Shown here piece by piece: positions 1-8,583 of a stretch of DNA of 64,000 bases. The translations under genes were made by a program, and so were the position numbers. Each line of letters begins with the position of its first letter. Within the stretch, counting starts at the first letter, position 1. The notes under the pieces were generated by a model, which was given only the letters and a program-made list of their open reading frames with translations, searched no databases and was not told the DNA's origin. This DNA is from an uncultured Tateyamaria sp. (GTDB taxonomy: Bacteria; Pseudomonadota; Alphaproteobacteria; Rhodobacterales; Rhodobacteraceae): contig NZ_CANMBJ010000004.1 of NCBI RefSeq assembly GCF_947496075.1, positions 806,001 to 870,000 on the forward strand, in the 5' to 3' direction.

Positions 1-428
1 ACCTCTGATACTTCCCCGGCTTCCGGTGTCGCATCGAACTCGTTTTTCACCAGCGCGACCACCGGGGTCACATTGAACGACGTTACAGTCTCGTGAGGGG
101 CAAAGGTGCCGAGTACATCGACATTGCGATCCAGCAACCCGATCTCTTCGCGCGCTTCGCGAAGTGCAGTTTCAATCAGGTCCCGGTCGCTTTCGTCACG
201 CTTGCCACCGGGAAACGCGATCTGCCCCGGATGGTGCTTGAGTGCCGAAGACCGTTTGGTGAGGATCAATTCATACCCGTTCCGCCCCTCGATGATCGGG
301 ACCAACACGGCAGCCGGGCGTAGTTTTCGACCAGCCGGCAGATCAACTCCGCTGTTCAGATCAAAGTCCGACGATGCGGCGCCTGATTGCTCAAGCGCCG
401 CACGTGTTTGGTCAAGAAGATCAGGCAC
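1..428 (-). CDS. Nudix hydrolase, CoA pyrophosphatase type (3' end cut by window edge)
   Basis: The visible 142 residues begin at a GTG at 428 and run off the left edge without a stop. Residues about 55-75 carry the NuCoA signature of CoA pyrophosphatases (LTKRS, then PGQIAFPGG), followed by a Nudix box ending REAREEIGL at residues 90-98, whose glutamates bind the metal. By family the enzyme would cleave CoA or acyl-CoA to phosphopantetheine and 3',5'-ADP. The GTG overlaps the last 8 bases of hslO (GTGCCTGA), so the two genes are probably translationally coupled. In related genomes a poly(A) polymerase-like gene often follows, but that cannot be seen here. The family call is firm; the substrate rests on the signature only. 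Confidence 0.85.
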   Translation of the reverse strand, partial: MPDLLDQTRAALEQSGAASSDFDLNSGVDLPAGRKLRPAAVLVPIIEGRNGYELILTKRSSALKHHPGQIAFPGGKRDESDRDLIETALREAREEIGLLDRNVDVLGTFAPHETVTSFNVTPVVALVKNEFDATPEAGEVSE

Positions 429-1407
429 CGTCCTGGGTTTCCGCTTCGAATCCCACTGTGGCCGGGTCGAGATCATAGTGCGCGCCGCAGAATTGGCAGT
501 CTGCAGTGACCCGTCCTTCTTCGGTGGTCATCTTCTCTATATCCCGGGCCGAGTAGATGGACAGGCTTTGGCGCACGCGATCCTCGGAACAGGTGCATCC
601 AAACCGGACAGGCTGCGCATCAAAGACACGTGGGGTTTCCTCGTGGAATAGGCGCAAAAGCAGATCGTTTGGCGCCAGTTGCGGGCCAATCAACTCCATC
701 TCTTCGACCGTATCCAACAAGATGTTTACACGGTTCCAATTCTCGGACTCGTCGCCCTCCAGCAGATCATCAGACCGCAGTACATCACCATTTCCTTCGG
801 ACGTTGCGGCAAAGGGCGACGCCTTGGGCATGTGCTGCAGCATGACGCCGCCCGCGCGCCAGCGTTCCGGTGCACCCGGTTCCGTCGACTTGCCAAAGCT
901 CAACTGGAAGCGGGTTGGCAACTGTTCCGATTGGGCAAAGTATGTTTCGGCACAAGCCGCAAGTGATCCGCCGTCCAACGGTGTAATTCCCTGATAGGGC
1001 GTCATCCCGGTGCCTTGGTCGATCATTATGGCAAAGTAGCCGTCACCCACCTGGTCAAAGGGGCTGCTATCCGTCAACCGGTCGCGGTCAAAGCTGGCAT
1101 ATGCCCGGATGCGGGCAATGTCGCCTTCCTTCTCGGGCCCATAGTAGTCGGTCGCGATCATGCGAACCGGCCCCTTGGACTGGACCTGCAACGACAGCTT
1201 CCAGCGCAGCTTGATCGTCTGGCCAATCAATGCCGTCAGCAAAGCCATCTCTGCGACCAGCGCTTCGACCTGTGCGGGGTAATCATGTTGTTTCAGGATG
1301 CCATCCAACACTCCGTCCAGACGCGCAACGCGTCCGCGAATGTCGGAAGCATCAAGTTGGAATGGCAGGACGGTATCGTCCCACGCGAGTTGCGAACCGA
1401 GTGTCAT
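421..1407 (-). CDS. hslO: Hsp33 redox-regulated holdase chaperone
   Basis: This 328-residue protein matches Hsp33, a cytoplasmic chaperone activated by oxidation that holds unfolding proteins. The C-terminal redox switch is intact: C271-x-C273, a 30-residue linker, then C304-x-x-C307. These four cysteines bind zinc when reduced and form disulfides when oxidised. The N-terminal domain begins with the start codon at 1407 (MTLGSQLAWDD), and the length is a little above the usual 290-300 because of the linker and tail. Its stop overlaps the start of the Nudix gene, giving a two-gene unit transcribed leftward. The upstream gap to the divergent Nudix gene at 1484 is only 76 bases and must hold both promoters. 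Confidence 0.95.
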   Translation of the reverse strand: MTLGSQLAWDDTVLPFQLDASDIRGRVARLDGVLDGILKQHDYPAQVEALVAEMALLTALIGQTIKLRWKLSLQVQSKGPVRMIATDYYGPEKEGDIARIRAYASFDRDRLTDSSPFDQVGDGYFAIMIDQGTGMTPYQGITPLDGGSLAACAETYFAQSEQLPTRFQLSFGKSTEPGAPERWRAGGVMLQHMPKASPFAATSEGNGDVLRSDDLLEGDESENWNRVNILLDTVEEMELIGPQLAPNDLLLRLFHEETPRVFDAQPVRFGCTCSEDRVRQSLSIYSARDIEKMTTEEGRVTADCQFCGAHYDLDPATVGFEAETQDGA

Positions 1408-1483
1408 TGGGGTTTCCTTTGGCGCCAGTCATTGGCATATCGCGACTATATAAGGCAGCGAGCAAAAACTGAAAGGGGGGCGC

Positions 1484-1921
1484 ATGATCCGACGATTTGG
1501 CCAGCAGCCCGACCCGAAACGCAGGTACACCACCAGACCCGGCGCCTATGCCATCCTGCCACGCGGTGCATCGCTTTTGTTGACTTTGCAGAGTACGCCC
1601 GAGCGGGAGTTTCAATTGCCGGGCGGTGGCATCGATCCGGGTGAAAGCGTCATACAGGCCCTTCATCGAGAGGTGTATGAAGAAACCGGGTGGCGCATTG
1701 CGTCACCTCGCAGGCTGGGTGCCTTTCGGCGGTTCACCTTCATGCCCGAATACGACCTGTGGGCCGAAAAGATCTGCCACGTTTTCGTTGCGCGACCCGT
1801 CATGCGCCTAGGCAATCCTATTGAGCCGGATCATACCGTCGCGTGGATGGCTCCAGAAATTGCGATGGAGGCCGTCTATAATGACGGGGACCGGATGTTC
1901 CTGAGACGCTACTTCGGCTGA
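1484..1921 (+). CDS. Nudix hydrolase of unknown substrate
   Basis: A 145-residue single-domain Nudix protein. The box runs from GGGIDPGES to REVYEETGW at about residues 47-70, with the expected metal-binding glutamates. It has no NuCoA signature, so it is not a second CoA pyrophosphatase of the type at the left edge; the strand before the box (EREFQLPGGG) fits a general nucleoside-diphosphate-X hydrolase. A purine-rich ribosome site (AAAGGGGGGCGC) lies directly before the ATG. The last 13 bases overlap the 3' end of the convergent receiver-PP2C gene. The substrate cannot be told from sequence. Confidence 0.85.
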   Translation: MIRRFGQQPDPKRRYTTRPGAYAILPRGASLLLTLQSTPEREFQLPGGGIDPGESVIQALHREVYEETGWRIASPRRLGAFRRFTFMPEYDLWAEKICHVFVARPVMRLGNPIEPDHTVAWMAPEIAMEAVYNDGDRMFLRRYFG

Positions 1922-3192
1922 TCCGGGCCACGATACTCGAACAATATGCCAGATACATCGTCTGGGAATGTTGCTTCGCCGGCAAACTCAGTGAGGCGCC
2001 AAAGCAATGCCTCAAAAAATGCGGGTCCTGTGACGTCTGACAAATCCCGCATCATATCCTCCAATCCTGACTCTTGCAGCATGTCACCATCGTCCCTGGG
2101 GCATTCGGTAACGCCGTCGGACAAGAGCAGGATGCGATCACCGGGATGCAATTGGGCTTCGAATTGTGTGAATGAAATTCCCGACATCAGCCCAACCGGA
2201 AAACCACCAGGTCCATTCTGTTCAATGGACCCGTCCCGTCGTTGTACCGCAGGATGCGGATGACCTGCTTGCGCCATGCGAACATGACCAGTGTTCAAGT
2301 CCACATCAGCCAAAAGAAGGGTAAAATAGTGCTCGGTCTCCATCTCATCGAGGACAAGATCGTTGAGTGTTTCAATCACATCCTCCGGGGGCAAGAACGC
2401 ATATGTTCCGTCATCACACCGCCGCAAGGCAACATTCTGATCGGGCGCAGCTGCAGACAGGTATCCCGCAAGCCGGGCCGTCATCAGGGCGGAACTGATC
2501 CCATGGCCAGACACATCAATCGAGAACAGGCCCAGATGCCCCACTTGCGCCGGAAAGAAGCCCACCAGATCACCACCCACGTGACCACTGGACCGCAACA
2601 TCAGGCTCAAGTCGCCTGTTTCAAACGACTTGTACCGCTCACGCACAAGCGACTGCTGAAGTTTCTTGGCTTCTTGCAAATCGCTGTCGAGCGAATCGTA
2701 TACACGTTGCAATTCATCCAGTGTGTCGGTGATCAGCCGGTTCTTTTCCGTCAGCTCGCGCTGCATATGCAGAATACGCTCACCCGCCGCGATCCGCGCC
2801 CGCAATTCGTTCGCGTCAACCGGCTTGGTGACGAAATCATCCGCACCCGCTTCAAGGCCCATCGCGATCTCGGCCTTCTCACTCTTCGACGTCAAAAGGA
2901 TGAAGTAGCCGTATCTGTCCTGGCTCACCTTTCGGAACGCATCACAGAATTCCAGCCCGTTCATGCCCGGCATCATCCAGTCGCTCAGCACCAGATCAGG
3001 CAGCGTATGCTTGCATATCTCAATCGCTTCTTCAGCGGATCCCGCCTCGTGAACCTCGAACCCCCAGCGTTTGACCGAACTGGACAGAATCTTGCGTTGC
3101 AAACGACTGTCGTCAACGATCAACACCCGCTGGGGTGCATCGGTATCATCGGGTGCAGGAGGCACCTCCTGCTGGATCAACTCAACGGTCAT
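1909..3192 (-). CDS. Response regulator with C-terminal PP2C (RsbU/SpoIIE-type) phosphatase
   Basis: The 427-residue protein has a receiver domain at residues about 20-140 with acidic pocket D27/D28, phosphoacceptor D71 (LVLSDWMMPG) and the conserved lysine in VTKPVD. A coiled-coil linker follows at about 145-190, then a PP2C-type phosphatase domain with the metal-binding motifs GGDLVG, DVSGHG, SDGVTE and DDVSG. Such proteins act in partner-switching: phosphorylation of the receiver switches on dephosphorylation of an anti-sigma antagonist. In Rhodobacterales a protein of this architecture (RbaY) is linked to a partner-switch that affects gene transfer agent production; identity with it is inference. 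No antagonist or anti-sigma gene is adjacent, but a lone Hpt protein is encoded divergently 149 bases away and is a natural phosphodonor candidate. Confidence 0.88.
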   Translation of the reverse strand: MTVELIQQEVPPAPDDTDAPQRVLIVDDSRLQRKILSSSVKRWGFEVHEAGSAEEAIEICKHTLPDLVLSDWMMPGMNGLEFCDAFRKVSQDRYGYFILLTSKSEKAEIAMGLEAGADDFVTKPVDANELRARIAAGERILHMQRELTEKNRLITDTLDELQRVYDSLDSDLQEAKKLQQSLVRERYKSFETGDLSLMLRSSGHVGGDLVGFFPAQVGHLGLFSIDVSGHGISSALMTARLAGYLSAAAPDQNVALRRCDDGTYAFLPPEDVIETLNDLVLDEMETEHYFTLLLADVDLNTGHVRMAQAGHPHPAVQRRDGSIEQNGPGGFPVGLMSGISFTQFEAQLHPGDRILLLSDGVTECPRDDGDMLQESGLEDMMRDLSDVTGPAFFEALLWRLTEFAGEATFPDDVSGILFEYRGPDQPK

Positions 3193-3341
3193 TTGCTGTG
3201 TATTCCAACTGCTTGAACGCTTGATAGTCAGGGCCGCTTAACACCCCGTGAAGCGCCGTCGCTGATTGCCTAAACCTTTAACGGTCACCATTCCTTAAGG
3301 GTGCTCGTGCTCAAAAGCGGACGCAATTGTTGGAGACAGCC

Positions 3342-3659
3342 ATGATTGATTGGGAACGAGTAAGCACTTTACGTGCCGAAATCGGCGAAGAAGATTTCGA
3401 AGAAGTTGTACCGCTTTTTATTGAAGAGGTGACTGGCATAATCGACGGTCTGCGCGATGGACCGGATCTATCCCGACTCGAAGATGATCTGCATGCGCTC
3501 AAAGGCAGCGCTTTGAATCTCGGTTTCACTGATTTTTCCACGCTCTGCCACAAGGGTGAAGCGATGTCGGCAAAGGGGAAAGCGGCCGAAGTGGACGTGC
3601 CCGCCATTCTGGACAGTTTCGATGCGTCCAAAGCTGCTTTCACTGATGGGCTTTCATAA
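3342..3659 (+). CDS. Stand-alone histidine phosphotransfer (Hpt) protein
   Basis: A 105-residue all-helical protein made of one Hpt domain. The phosphorylatable histidine is H51 in the motif HALKGSALNLGF, which matches the family consensus HxLKGxxxxxG. Hpt proteins shuttle phosphate between a hybrid kinase and a response regulator; no kinase is encoded next to it. It is divergent from the receiver-PP2C gene, which suggests the two work together. The ATG at 3342 was chosen because GGAGA lies five bases before it; a TTG at 3327 is in frame but has no ribosome site. The gene runs tail to tail with ilvA, with an 11-base gap. Confidence 0.85.
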   Translation: MIDWERVSTLRAEIGEEDFEEVVPLFIEEVTGIIDGLRDGPDLSRLEDDLHALKGSALNLGFTDFSTLCHKGEAMSAKGKAAEVDVPAILDSFDASKAAFTDGLS

Positions 3660-3670
3660 GGTCAAGCCGC

Positions 3671-4897
3671 CTAAATCACGAACTGAGCCAGAGTCTCATC
3701 ATTGGTAATGTCGGTATAGGTGAAGCCCCCCGCATCAAGTTCGGCCAGAAAGCGGTCGAAATTCTCAGGCCGTTTCGTTTCGATCCCGATGAGAACGGAA
3801 CCGAAGTTGCGTGCGGATTTCTTGAGATACTCAAATCGCGCGATGTCGTCCTCCGGGCCCAGTATGTTCAGAAAGTCTTTCAGCGCGCCCGGACGCTGCG
3901 GCATACGCAGAATAAAGTACTTCTTAACCCCGGAATAGCGCTGCGCCCGTTCCTTTACTTCGGGCAAGCGTTCAAAATCGAAGTTGCCACCAGAGGTCAC
4001 GCATACAACGGTTTTCCCCGCGATCTTGTGTGCGACATCGCCCAGCGCTTCGATAGCCAAAGCGCCCGCGGGCTCCAGAACGATCCCCTCGACATTTAGC
4101 ATATCGATAATTGTCGTGCAGATTCGATCTTCGGGAATATCAATCACGTCGGCAGGGTCTGCAGATTTCAGACGTTCGAAAGTACGGGCCCCGATGGTCG
4201 CAACGGCCGCCCCGTCCACGAAGTTGTTGATCGGAGAGACGTCGACCGGACGGCCAGCGGCAAGTGCCTTGGCCAATGACGGCGCACCTGACGGCTCAAC
4301 AAAGGTATAGGCGACGCGTTCCTCAAAAAAACTACGTGTTCCCGCAGACAATCCACCGCCACCAACGGGCAAGATGATATGATCCGGCACGCGCCCCAAC
4401 TGATCTTCAATCTCGACCGCTACGGATGCTTGCCCTTCAATCACGTCCTCATCATCGAAGGGCGACAGAAAATGGGCCCCCGCTTGGGCACAGAAGGCTT
4501 GAGCCGATGCAAGCGTGTCGTCGAAATAGTCACCGATCAGACGCACTTCGACATGATCACCGCCAAACATCTGGGTTTTCATGATTTTCTGCTGTGGCGT
4601 CGTAACGGGCATGAATATGACTCCACGCACTCCGAAATGCTTGCACATAAACGCGACACCCTGGGCGTGGTTGCCAGCGCTTGCGCAAACAAAGACAGCG
4701 TCGTCCTGCATCACCTTTCGCATCGCATTGAATGCGCCACGCAATTTGTAGGACCGGACCGGGCTCAGATCCTCGCGCTTTAGCCAAATATCTGCCCCAA
4801 AGCGCACGGACAACACCTCGTTCCGCAACAGGGGCGTCGCGGGAAAAACCGCATGCATCGCGGCAGCACCGGCGCGGGCATCATCTTGAAAGCTCAT
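3671..4897 (-). CDS. ilvA: Threonine ammonia-lyase (threonine deaminase), biosynthetic type with short ACT-like tail
   Basis: The 408-residue protein is a fold-type II PLP enzyme. The Schiff-base lysine is K51 in SPVRSYKLRGAF, and the phosphate-binding glycine loop PVGGGG lies near the middle. By family it deaminates threonine to 2-oxobutanoate, the first committed step to isoleucine. Residues about 320-408 form one ACT-like regulatory domain (KKYFILRMPQRPGALKDFL), so this is the single-domain form rather than the two-ACT enterobacterial form. The start at 4897 (MSFQDDARAG) follows an AAGGGG ribosome site; an upstream in-frame start at 4954 would overlap the divergent argG leader. Isoleucine feedback is likely from the tail but is not shown. 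Confidence 0.93.
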   Translation of the reverse strand: MSFQDDARAGAAAMHAVFPATPLLRNEVLSVRFGADIWLKREDLSPVRSYKLRGAFNAMRKVMQDDAVFVCASAGNHAQGVAFMCKHFGVRGVIFMPVTTPQQKIMKTQMFGGDHVEVRLIGDYFDDTLASAQAFCAQAGAHFLSPFDDEDVIEGQASVAVEIEDQLGRVPDHIILPVGGGGLSAGTRSFFEERVAYTFVEPSGAPSLAKALAAGRPVDVSPINNFVDGAAVATIGARTFERLKSADPADVIDIPEDRICTTIIDMLNVEGIVLEPAGALAIEALGDVAHKIAGKTVVCVTSGGNFDFERLPEVKERAQRYSGVKKYFILRMPQRPGALKDFLNILGPEDDIARFEYLKKSARNFGSVLIGIETKRPENFDRFLAELDAGGFTYTDITNDETLAQFVI

Positions 4898-5014
4898 GTT
4901 TTGATCCCCTTGCGGCAATCTCACTGACGTAGCGGCGTGGACAGCACGGGTCAATCTTGCCCCTGTGCCGCAAAACAGCTATCGGCACGCAACTCTTGCA
5001 AGGGAAGACAGACG

Positions 5015-6232
5015 ATGAGCGCACCCAAGAAAGTTGTGCTGGCCTATTCCGGCGGCCTTGATACTTCGATCATCCTGAAATGGCTGCAGACCGAATACGG
5101 TTGTGAAGTTGTAACCTTCACCGCCGATCTGGGTCAGGGCGAAGAACTGGAACCCGCCCGAGCCAAGGCCGAGATGATGGGTGCGTCGGCCATCTACGTC
5201 GAAGATGTGCGGGAAGAATTCGTGCGTGATTTCGTTTTCCCAATGTTTCGCGCAAACGCGCTGTACGAAGGGCTATATCTGTTGGGCACATCTATCGCGC
5301 GGCCCTTGATTTCCAAGCGTCTTGTTGAAATTGCCGCTGCCGAAGGTGCCGATGCCGTTGCGCACGGCGCGACCGGTAAGGGCAATGACCAAGTTCGGTT
5401 CGAATTGGCTGCCTACGCTCTGAATCCTGATATCAAGGTCATCGCTCCATGGCGTGAATGGGATCTGTCGAGCCGGACCAAGTTGATCGACTTTGCTGAG
5501 AAGAGCCAAATCCCCATCGCCAAGGACAAACGTGGCGAAGCCCCGTTTAGCGTGGACGCCAACCTGCTGCACACCTCGTCAGAGGGTAAAGTTCTGGAGG
5601 ATCCGGCAGAGAATGCGCCCGACTACGTCTATCAGCGCACCGTGAACCCCGAGGATGCGCCTGACACGCCCGAGTACATCGAGGTCGGGTTCGAAAAGGG
5701 CGATGCAGTCTCTATCAACGGGGAAATGATGTCTCCGGCCACTGTTCTGACCAAACTGAACGAGCTGGGTGGCAAGCACGGCATCGGTCGTCTGGACCTG
5801 GTCGAAGGACGGTTCGTGGGCATGAAGTCGCGCGGGATTTACGAAACACCCGGTGGCACAATCCTGCTGGAAGCGCATCGTGGGATCGAACAGATCACAC
5901 TCGATCGAGGTGCTGCGCACCTCAAGGACGAGCTGATGCCGCGCTATGCCGAGTTGATCTACAACGGCTTCTGGTTCTCGCCCGAGCGCGAAATGCTGCA
6001 AGCCCTGATCGATAAGAGCCAGGAACATGTGACCGGCACTGTCCGCCTGAAACTTTACAAAGGTTTGGCGCGCACGGTTGGCCGGTGGTCAGATCATTCG
6101 CTGTACTCTGAGGCGCACGTGACCTTCGAAGATGATGCGGGTGCATACGATCAGAAGGATGCTGCAGGCTTCATTCAACTGAACGCCCTGCGTCTGAAAC
6201 TGCTGGCCGCGCGCGAGCGTCGGCTCAAGTGA
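5015..6232 (+). CDS. argG: Argininosuccinate synthase
   Basis: A 405-residue cytoplasmic enzyme that joins citrulline and aspartate with ATP to give argininosuccinate, the seventh step of arginine synthesis. The N-terminal PP-loop YSGGLDTS, at about residues 11-18, binds ATP. The segment [13 protein letters not shown], near residues 117-129, is the family signature. Length matches the type I enzyme. The ATG at 5015 follows AAGGGAAGACAGACG; an in-frame start at 4937 lacks a ribosome site. Its last 8 bases overlap the 3' end of the convergent sulfotransferase-like gene. It is divergent from ilvA with about 117 bases between starts. Confidence 0.97.
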   Translation: MSAPKKVVLAYSGGLDTSIILKWLQTEYGCEVVTFTADLGQGEELEPARAKAEMMGASAIYVEDVREEFVRDFVFPMFRANALYEGLYLLGTSIARPLISKRLVEIAAAEGADAVAHGATGKGNDQVRFELAAYALNPDIKVIAPWREWDLSSRTKLIDFAEKSQIPIAKDKRGEAPFSVDANLLHTSSEGKVLEDPAENAPDYVYQRTVNPEDAPDTPEYIEVGFEKGDAVSINGEMMSPATVLTKLNELGGKHGIGRLDLVEGRFVGMKSRGIYETPGGTILLEAHRGIEQITLDRGAAHLKDELMPRYAELIYNGFWFSPEREMLQALIDKSQEHVTGTVRLKLYKGLARTVGRWSDHSLYSEAHVTFEDDAGAYDQKDAAGFIQLNALRLKLLAARERRLK

Positions 6233-6929
6233 TCTTGTGTGCGGCGAGCGCCTCGTAATGGGGCATCGCCGCATCCGCCAGATCAGCATAGGCACCTTCC
6301 AACACCGGCAAGGTCCCTTCAGCACCATCAAACCCGGTTGAGGCATGCACGGCGTTGTACCAATGCGCGGCCCAAATGCCGTCCCCAGAGTGACCCCCGG
6401 CAGGCCAGGACAGCATGTTTTCAGTCCAGGGCACGCCAATCTTGTTACAAAGCTTCGGCAACATGTCGCTTGGATCGGCGCGGATATCGCTTGAATCCAC
6501 AACCACCCCGCCCCCGACCTGATCAAAAATCCGCATCTGCTGAACGAACCCCAGATCGTCAAGCACGGGCGCTTCGCGCTTGCGCGCATAGCTGGCTACC
6601 ACACGCGCCGGATGACGGATCAGAAAAACATGTTGGACGGCTGCCATCCACGCATCGTTCCAATCGGGCAACATGTGATGCGTCATGTGTTTTTGATAGA
6701 AAACAGGCTCTAATACTGGCGAAACGAGCGTTTCGGCAACCCGTTCGGGGTCTCGGTCCTGCGACCTCAGAACCGCATCACGCATCGGGTGATCTACACC
6801 AATCTGATCCAGATATGCGGCATAAAATGGTTCATCCACCACTTGGCAGTCACCGCGTGCGGCAAAGCTGTACATCATGGCAGTCGACAGGTTGCGTGGA
6901 CCAGACCACATGGCAATGCGTATCGTCAT
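6225..6929 (-). CDS. Sulfotransferase-like P-loop protein
   Basis: A 234-residue soluble protein. The N terminus [19 protein letters not shown] fits the 5'-phosphosulfate-binding loop of PAPS-dependent sulfotransferases, and [15 protein letters not shown] near the middle fits their 3'-phosphate-binding strand-helix. The middle section has histidines (HMTHHML) rather than a recognisable catalytic pattern, and I cannot name an acceptor. Proteins of this type are common single genes in roseobacters. It converges on argG with an 8-base overlap, and its upstream region is shared with exported msrA, with 122 bases between starts. The call is to fold level only; it could be an enzyme with a different nucleotide donor. 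Confidence 0.6.
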   Translation of the reverse strand: MTIRIAMWSGPRNLSTAMMYSFAARGDCQVVDEPFYAAYLDQIGVDHPMRDAVLRSQDRDPERVAETLVSPVLEPVFYQKHMTHHMLPDWNDAWMAAVQHVFLIRHPARVVASYARKREAPVLDDLGFVQQMRIFDQVGGGVVVDSSDIRADPSDMLPKLCNKIGVPWTENMLSWPAGGHSGDGIWAAHWYNAVHASTGFDGAEGTLPVLEGAYADLADAAMPHYEALAAHKIT

Positions 6930-7051
6930 GCCACGAGGCTAGGTCGGTTTGACTGTTTGGTAAACAACCTCACGCTTGCGCGACCTCTCTGTCCTGTGAG
7001 TTGAGAGTGTGTGACGGTAAGGTAATTCTGTCGCCAAAGAGGAGACATGCC

Positions 7052-7711
7052 ATGACATCGCTTCGCACGTTTAAAACTGTATCCCTTAGTCTGATGATTG
7101 CACTCGGGCTGCTCGCACAATCCAAAGTGGGTCATGCCCAACAGTTGGAAACGATCACCGTAGCAGGCGGCTGCTTCTGGTGCGTTGAGGCCGATTTTGA
7201 GAAGGTGAACGGCGTCACGGAGGCCGTATCAGGTTTTGCGGGCGGTACGGTCGCCAACCCGACTTACAAGCAGGTTGTCAAAGGTGGCACCGGCCACTAC
7301 GAGGCCGTACAAATCACCTATGACCCGGCCAAAGTATCAGCAGCAACGCTATACGATATGTTCTTCCGCTCTGTTGATCCAACAGACGCGGGTGGGCAAT
7401 TCTGCGACCGCGGTGACAGTTATCGGACCGCAATCTTTGCCACCGCGGATCAGACGGCCGAAGCCAAGGCGGCCAAAGCCGAAGCGCAGGCCGAGTTGGG
7501 CCAAACAATCGTAACGCCAGTTTTGGGTTCGGCCGAATTCTACCCTGCAGATGGCTATCATCAGGACTACTACAAGCAGTCGGGGCTGATCCTCACGCGT
7601 TTTGGGCCAAAGTCCAAGGCGAACGCCTACAAAGCCTATCGCGAAGCGTGCGGCCGTGATGCGCGGGTCAAACAGCTGTGGGGTGATGCCGCCCCGTTCG
7701 CTGGAAGTTAA
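7052..7711 (+). CDS. msrA: Peptide methionine-S-sulfoxide reductase, exported
   Basis: The 219-residue protein has an N-terminal signal peptide (basic MTSLRTFK, a hydrophobic stretch to about residue 25, then a cleavage-like AQSKVGHAQ). It is followed by the MsrA domain with the catalytic motif GGCFWCVE. The domain reduces methionine-S-sulfoxide in proteins; resolving cysteines are likely C-terminal (REACGRD) and near [11 protein letters not shown]. Export implies action on periplasmic proteins, unlike the usual cytoplasmic MsrA. The ATG at 7052 follows AAAGAGGAGACATGC, so it is preferred over the in-frame ATG at 7001. The stop overlaps the 3' end of the convergent sugar-kinase gene by 4 bases. 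No msrB is adjacent. Confidence 0.92.
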   Translation: MTSLRTFKTVSLSLMIALGLLAQSKVGHAQQLETITVAGGCFWCVEADFEKVNGVTEAVSGFAGGTVANPTYKQVVKGGTGHYEAVQITYDPAKVSAATLYDMFFRSVDPTDAGGQFCDRGDSYRTAIFATADQTAEAKAAKAEAQAELGQTIVTPVLGSAEFYPADGYHQDYYKQSGLILTRFGPKSKANAYKAYREACGRDARVKQLWGDAAPFAGS

Positions 7712-8583
7712 CCCAGTTTTGCATCCTCGATCTCTTTCAGATCGGGGATGACATCGGCGGTACCAAGGCGGGTGACCATGAGCGCGCCTGCCTGTGTCGC
7801 AAGACCAAGCGCCTGACGCATAGGCATACCTCGGTCCAATCCAGCCACCAGATAGCCCGTGAACGTATCCCCGGCCCCGGTTGTATCGACCGGTGTCACT
7901 GAAACGGCGGGAACATGCGTTTCCTGGCCCGCTGCATTCAACCACCGACATCCTTTGGCGCCCAACGTAACCACAATGTCGTCCACGCCCAGCGCAGCGA
8001 GCGGTTTATCCAAGTTTTCCTCAAGCTGTTCGGCTTCAACCTCGTTCAACACAAGCAGATCAACAAAATCGAGGACCTGTTGCACAGCAATCGAATCAAA
8101 CGGCGCAGCGGCATATACGACTTTCAATCCCAACCGCTTTGCCATCTCTGCGGCAACGCGTTGTCCATTGGTTTCGTTCTGGGTCAGGAATGTGTCGCCG
8201 GGCGACGCCTCAGCCAACGCACCACCGATCATTTCGTCGGCAATTGCCTTGTTAGAGCCTGAAAATAGTACGATCTGATTTTCACCATCGTCAGCAACCG
8301 CGATGTTCGCGTGTCCGGTCGCGGTATCTTTCAACACCTCAATCCAGCGTGTGTCGACGCCGTATTCCATCAACCGTTCAACGGTCCACTTCCCGTCCAC
8401 TCCAACAGCGCCGATATGAGCCACCCGCGCTGCAGCGCGAGCGATGGCAACAGACATGTTGGCACCCTTACCGCCCAGACCTTGGCTGAAATCACTTGCG
8501 CCCAAGGTCTCGCCGGGCGCCGGCAGATGCGGCACCCGGTAGACATTATCGATGTTGATTGAGCCGAGGTTCCAGACTGCCAT
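7708..8583 (-). CDS. rbsK: PfkB-family carbohydrate kinase, probable ribokinase
   Basis: A 291-residue kinase with both PfkB signatures: [15 protein letters not shown] near residues 36-50 and [13 protein letters not shown] near 232-244, where the aspartate is the catalytic base. By similarity it would phosphorylate ribose or a related sugar at C5. No ribose transporter or isomerase is nearby, so the substrate is open. The start at 8583 shares one base with the maeB stop (TGATG) and follows AAGGTGG inside maeB, showing translational coupling downstream of maeB. An in-frame start 15 bases upstream is less well placed. The function beyond 'sugar kinase' is moderately sure. Confidence 0.78.
   Translation of the reverse strand: MAVWNLGSINIDNVYRVPHLPAPGETLGASDFSQGLGGKGANMSVAIARAAARVAHIGAVGVDGKWTVERLMEYGVDTRWIEVLKDTATGHANIAVADDGENQIVLFSGSNKAIADEMIGGALAEASPGDTFLTQNETNGQRVAAEMAKRLGLKVVYAAAPFDSIAVQQVLDFVDLLVLNEVEAEQLEENLDKPLAALGVDDIVVTLGAKGCRWLNAAGQETHVPAVSVTPVDTTGAGDTFTGYLVAGLDRGMPMRQALGLATQAGALMVTRLGTADVIPDLKEIEDAKLG

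Noticed and set aside
2242-3216. Long plus-strand frame opposite the receiver-PP2C gene
   Set aside because: The composition mirrors the real gene; no start signal or motif.
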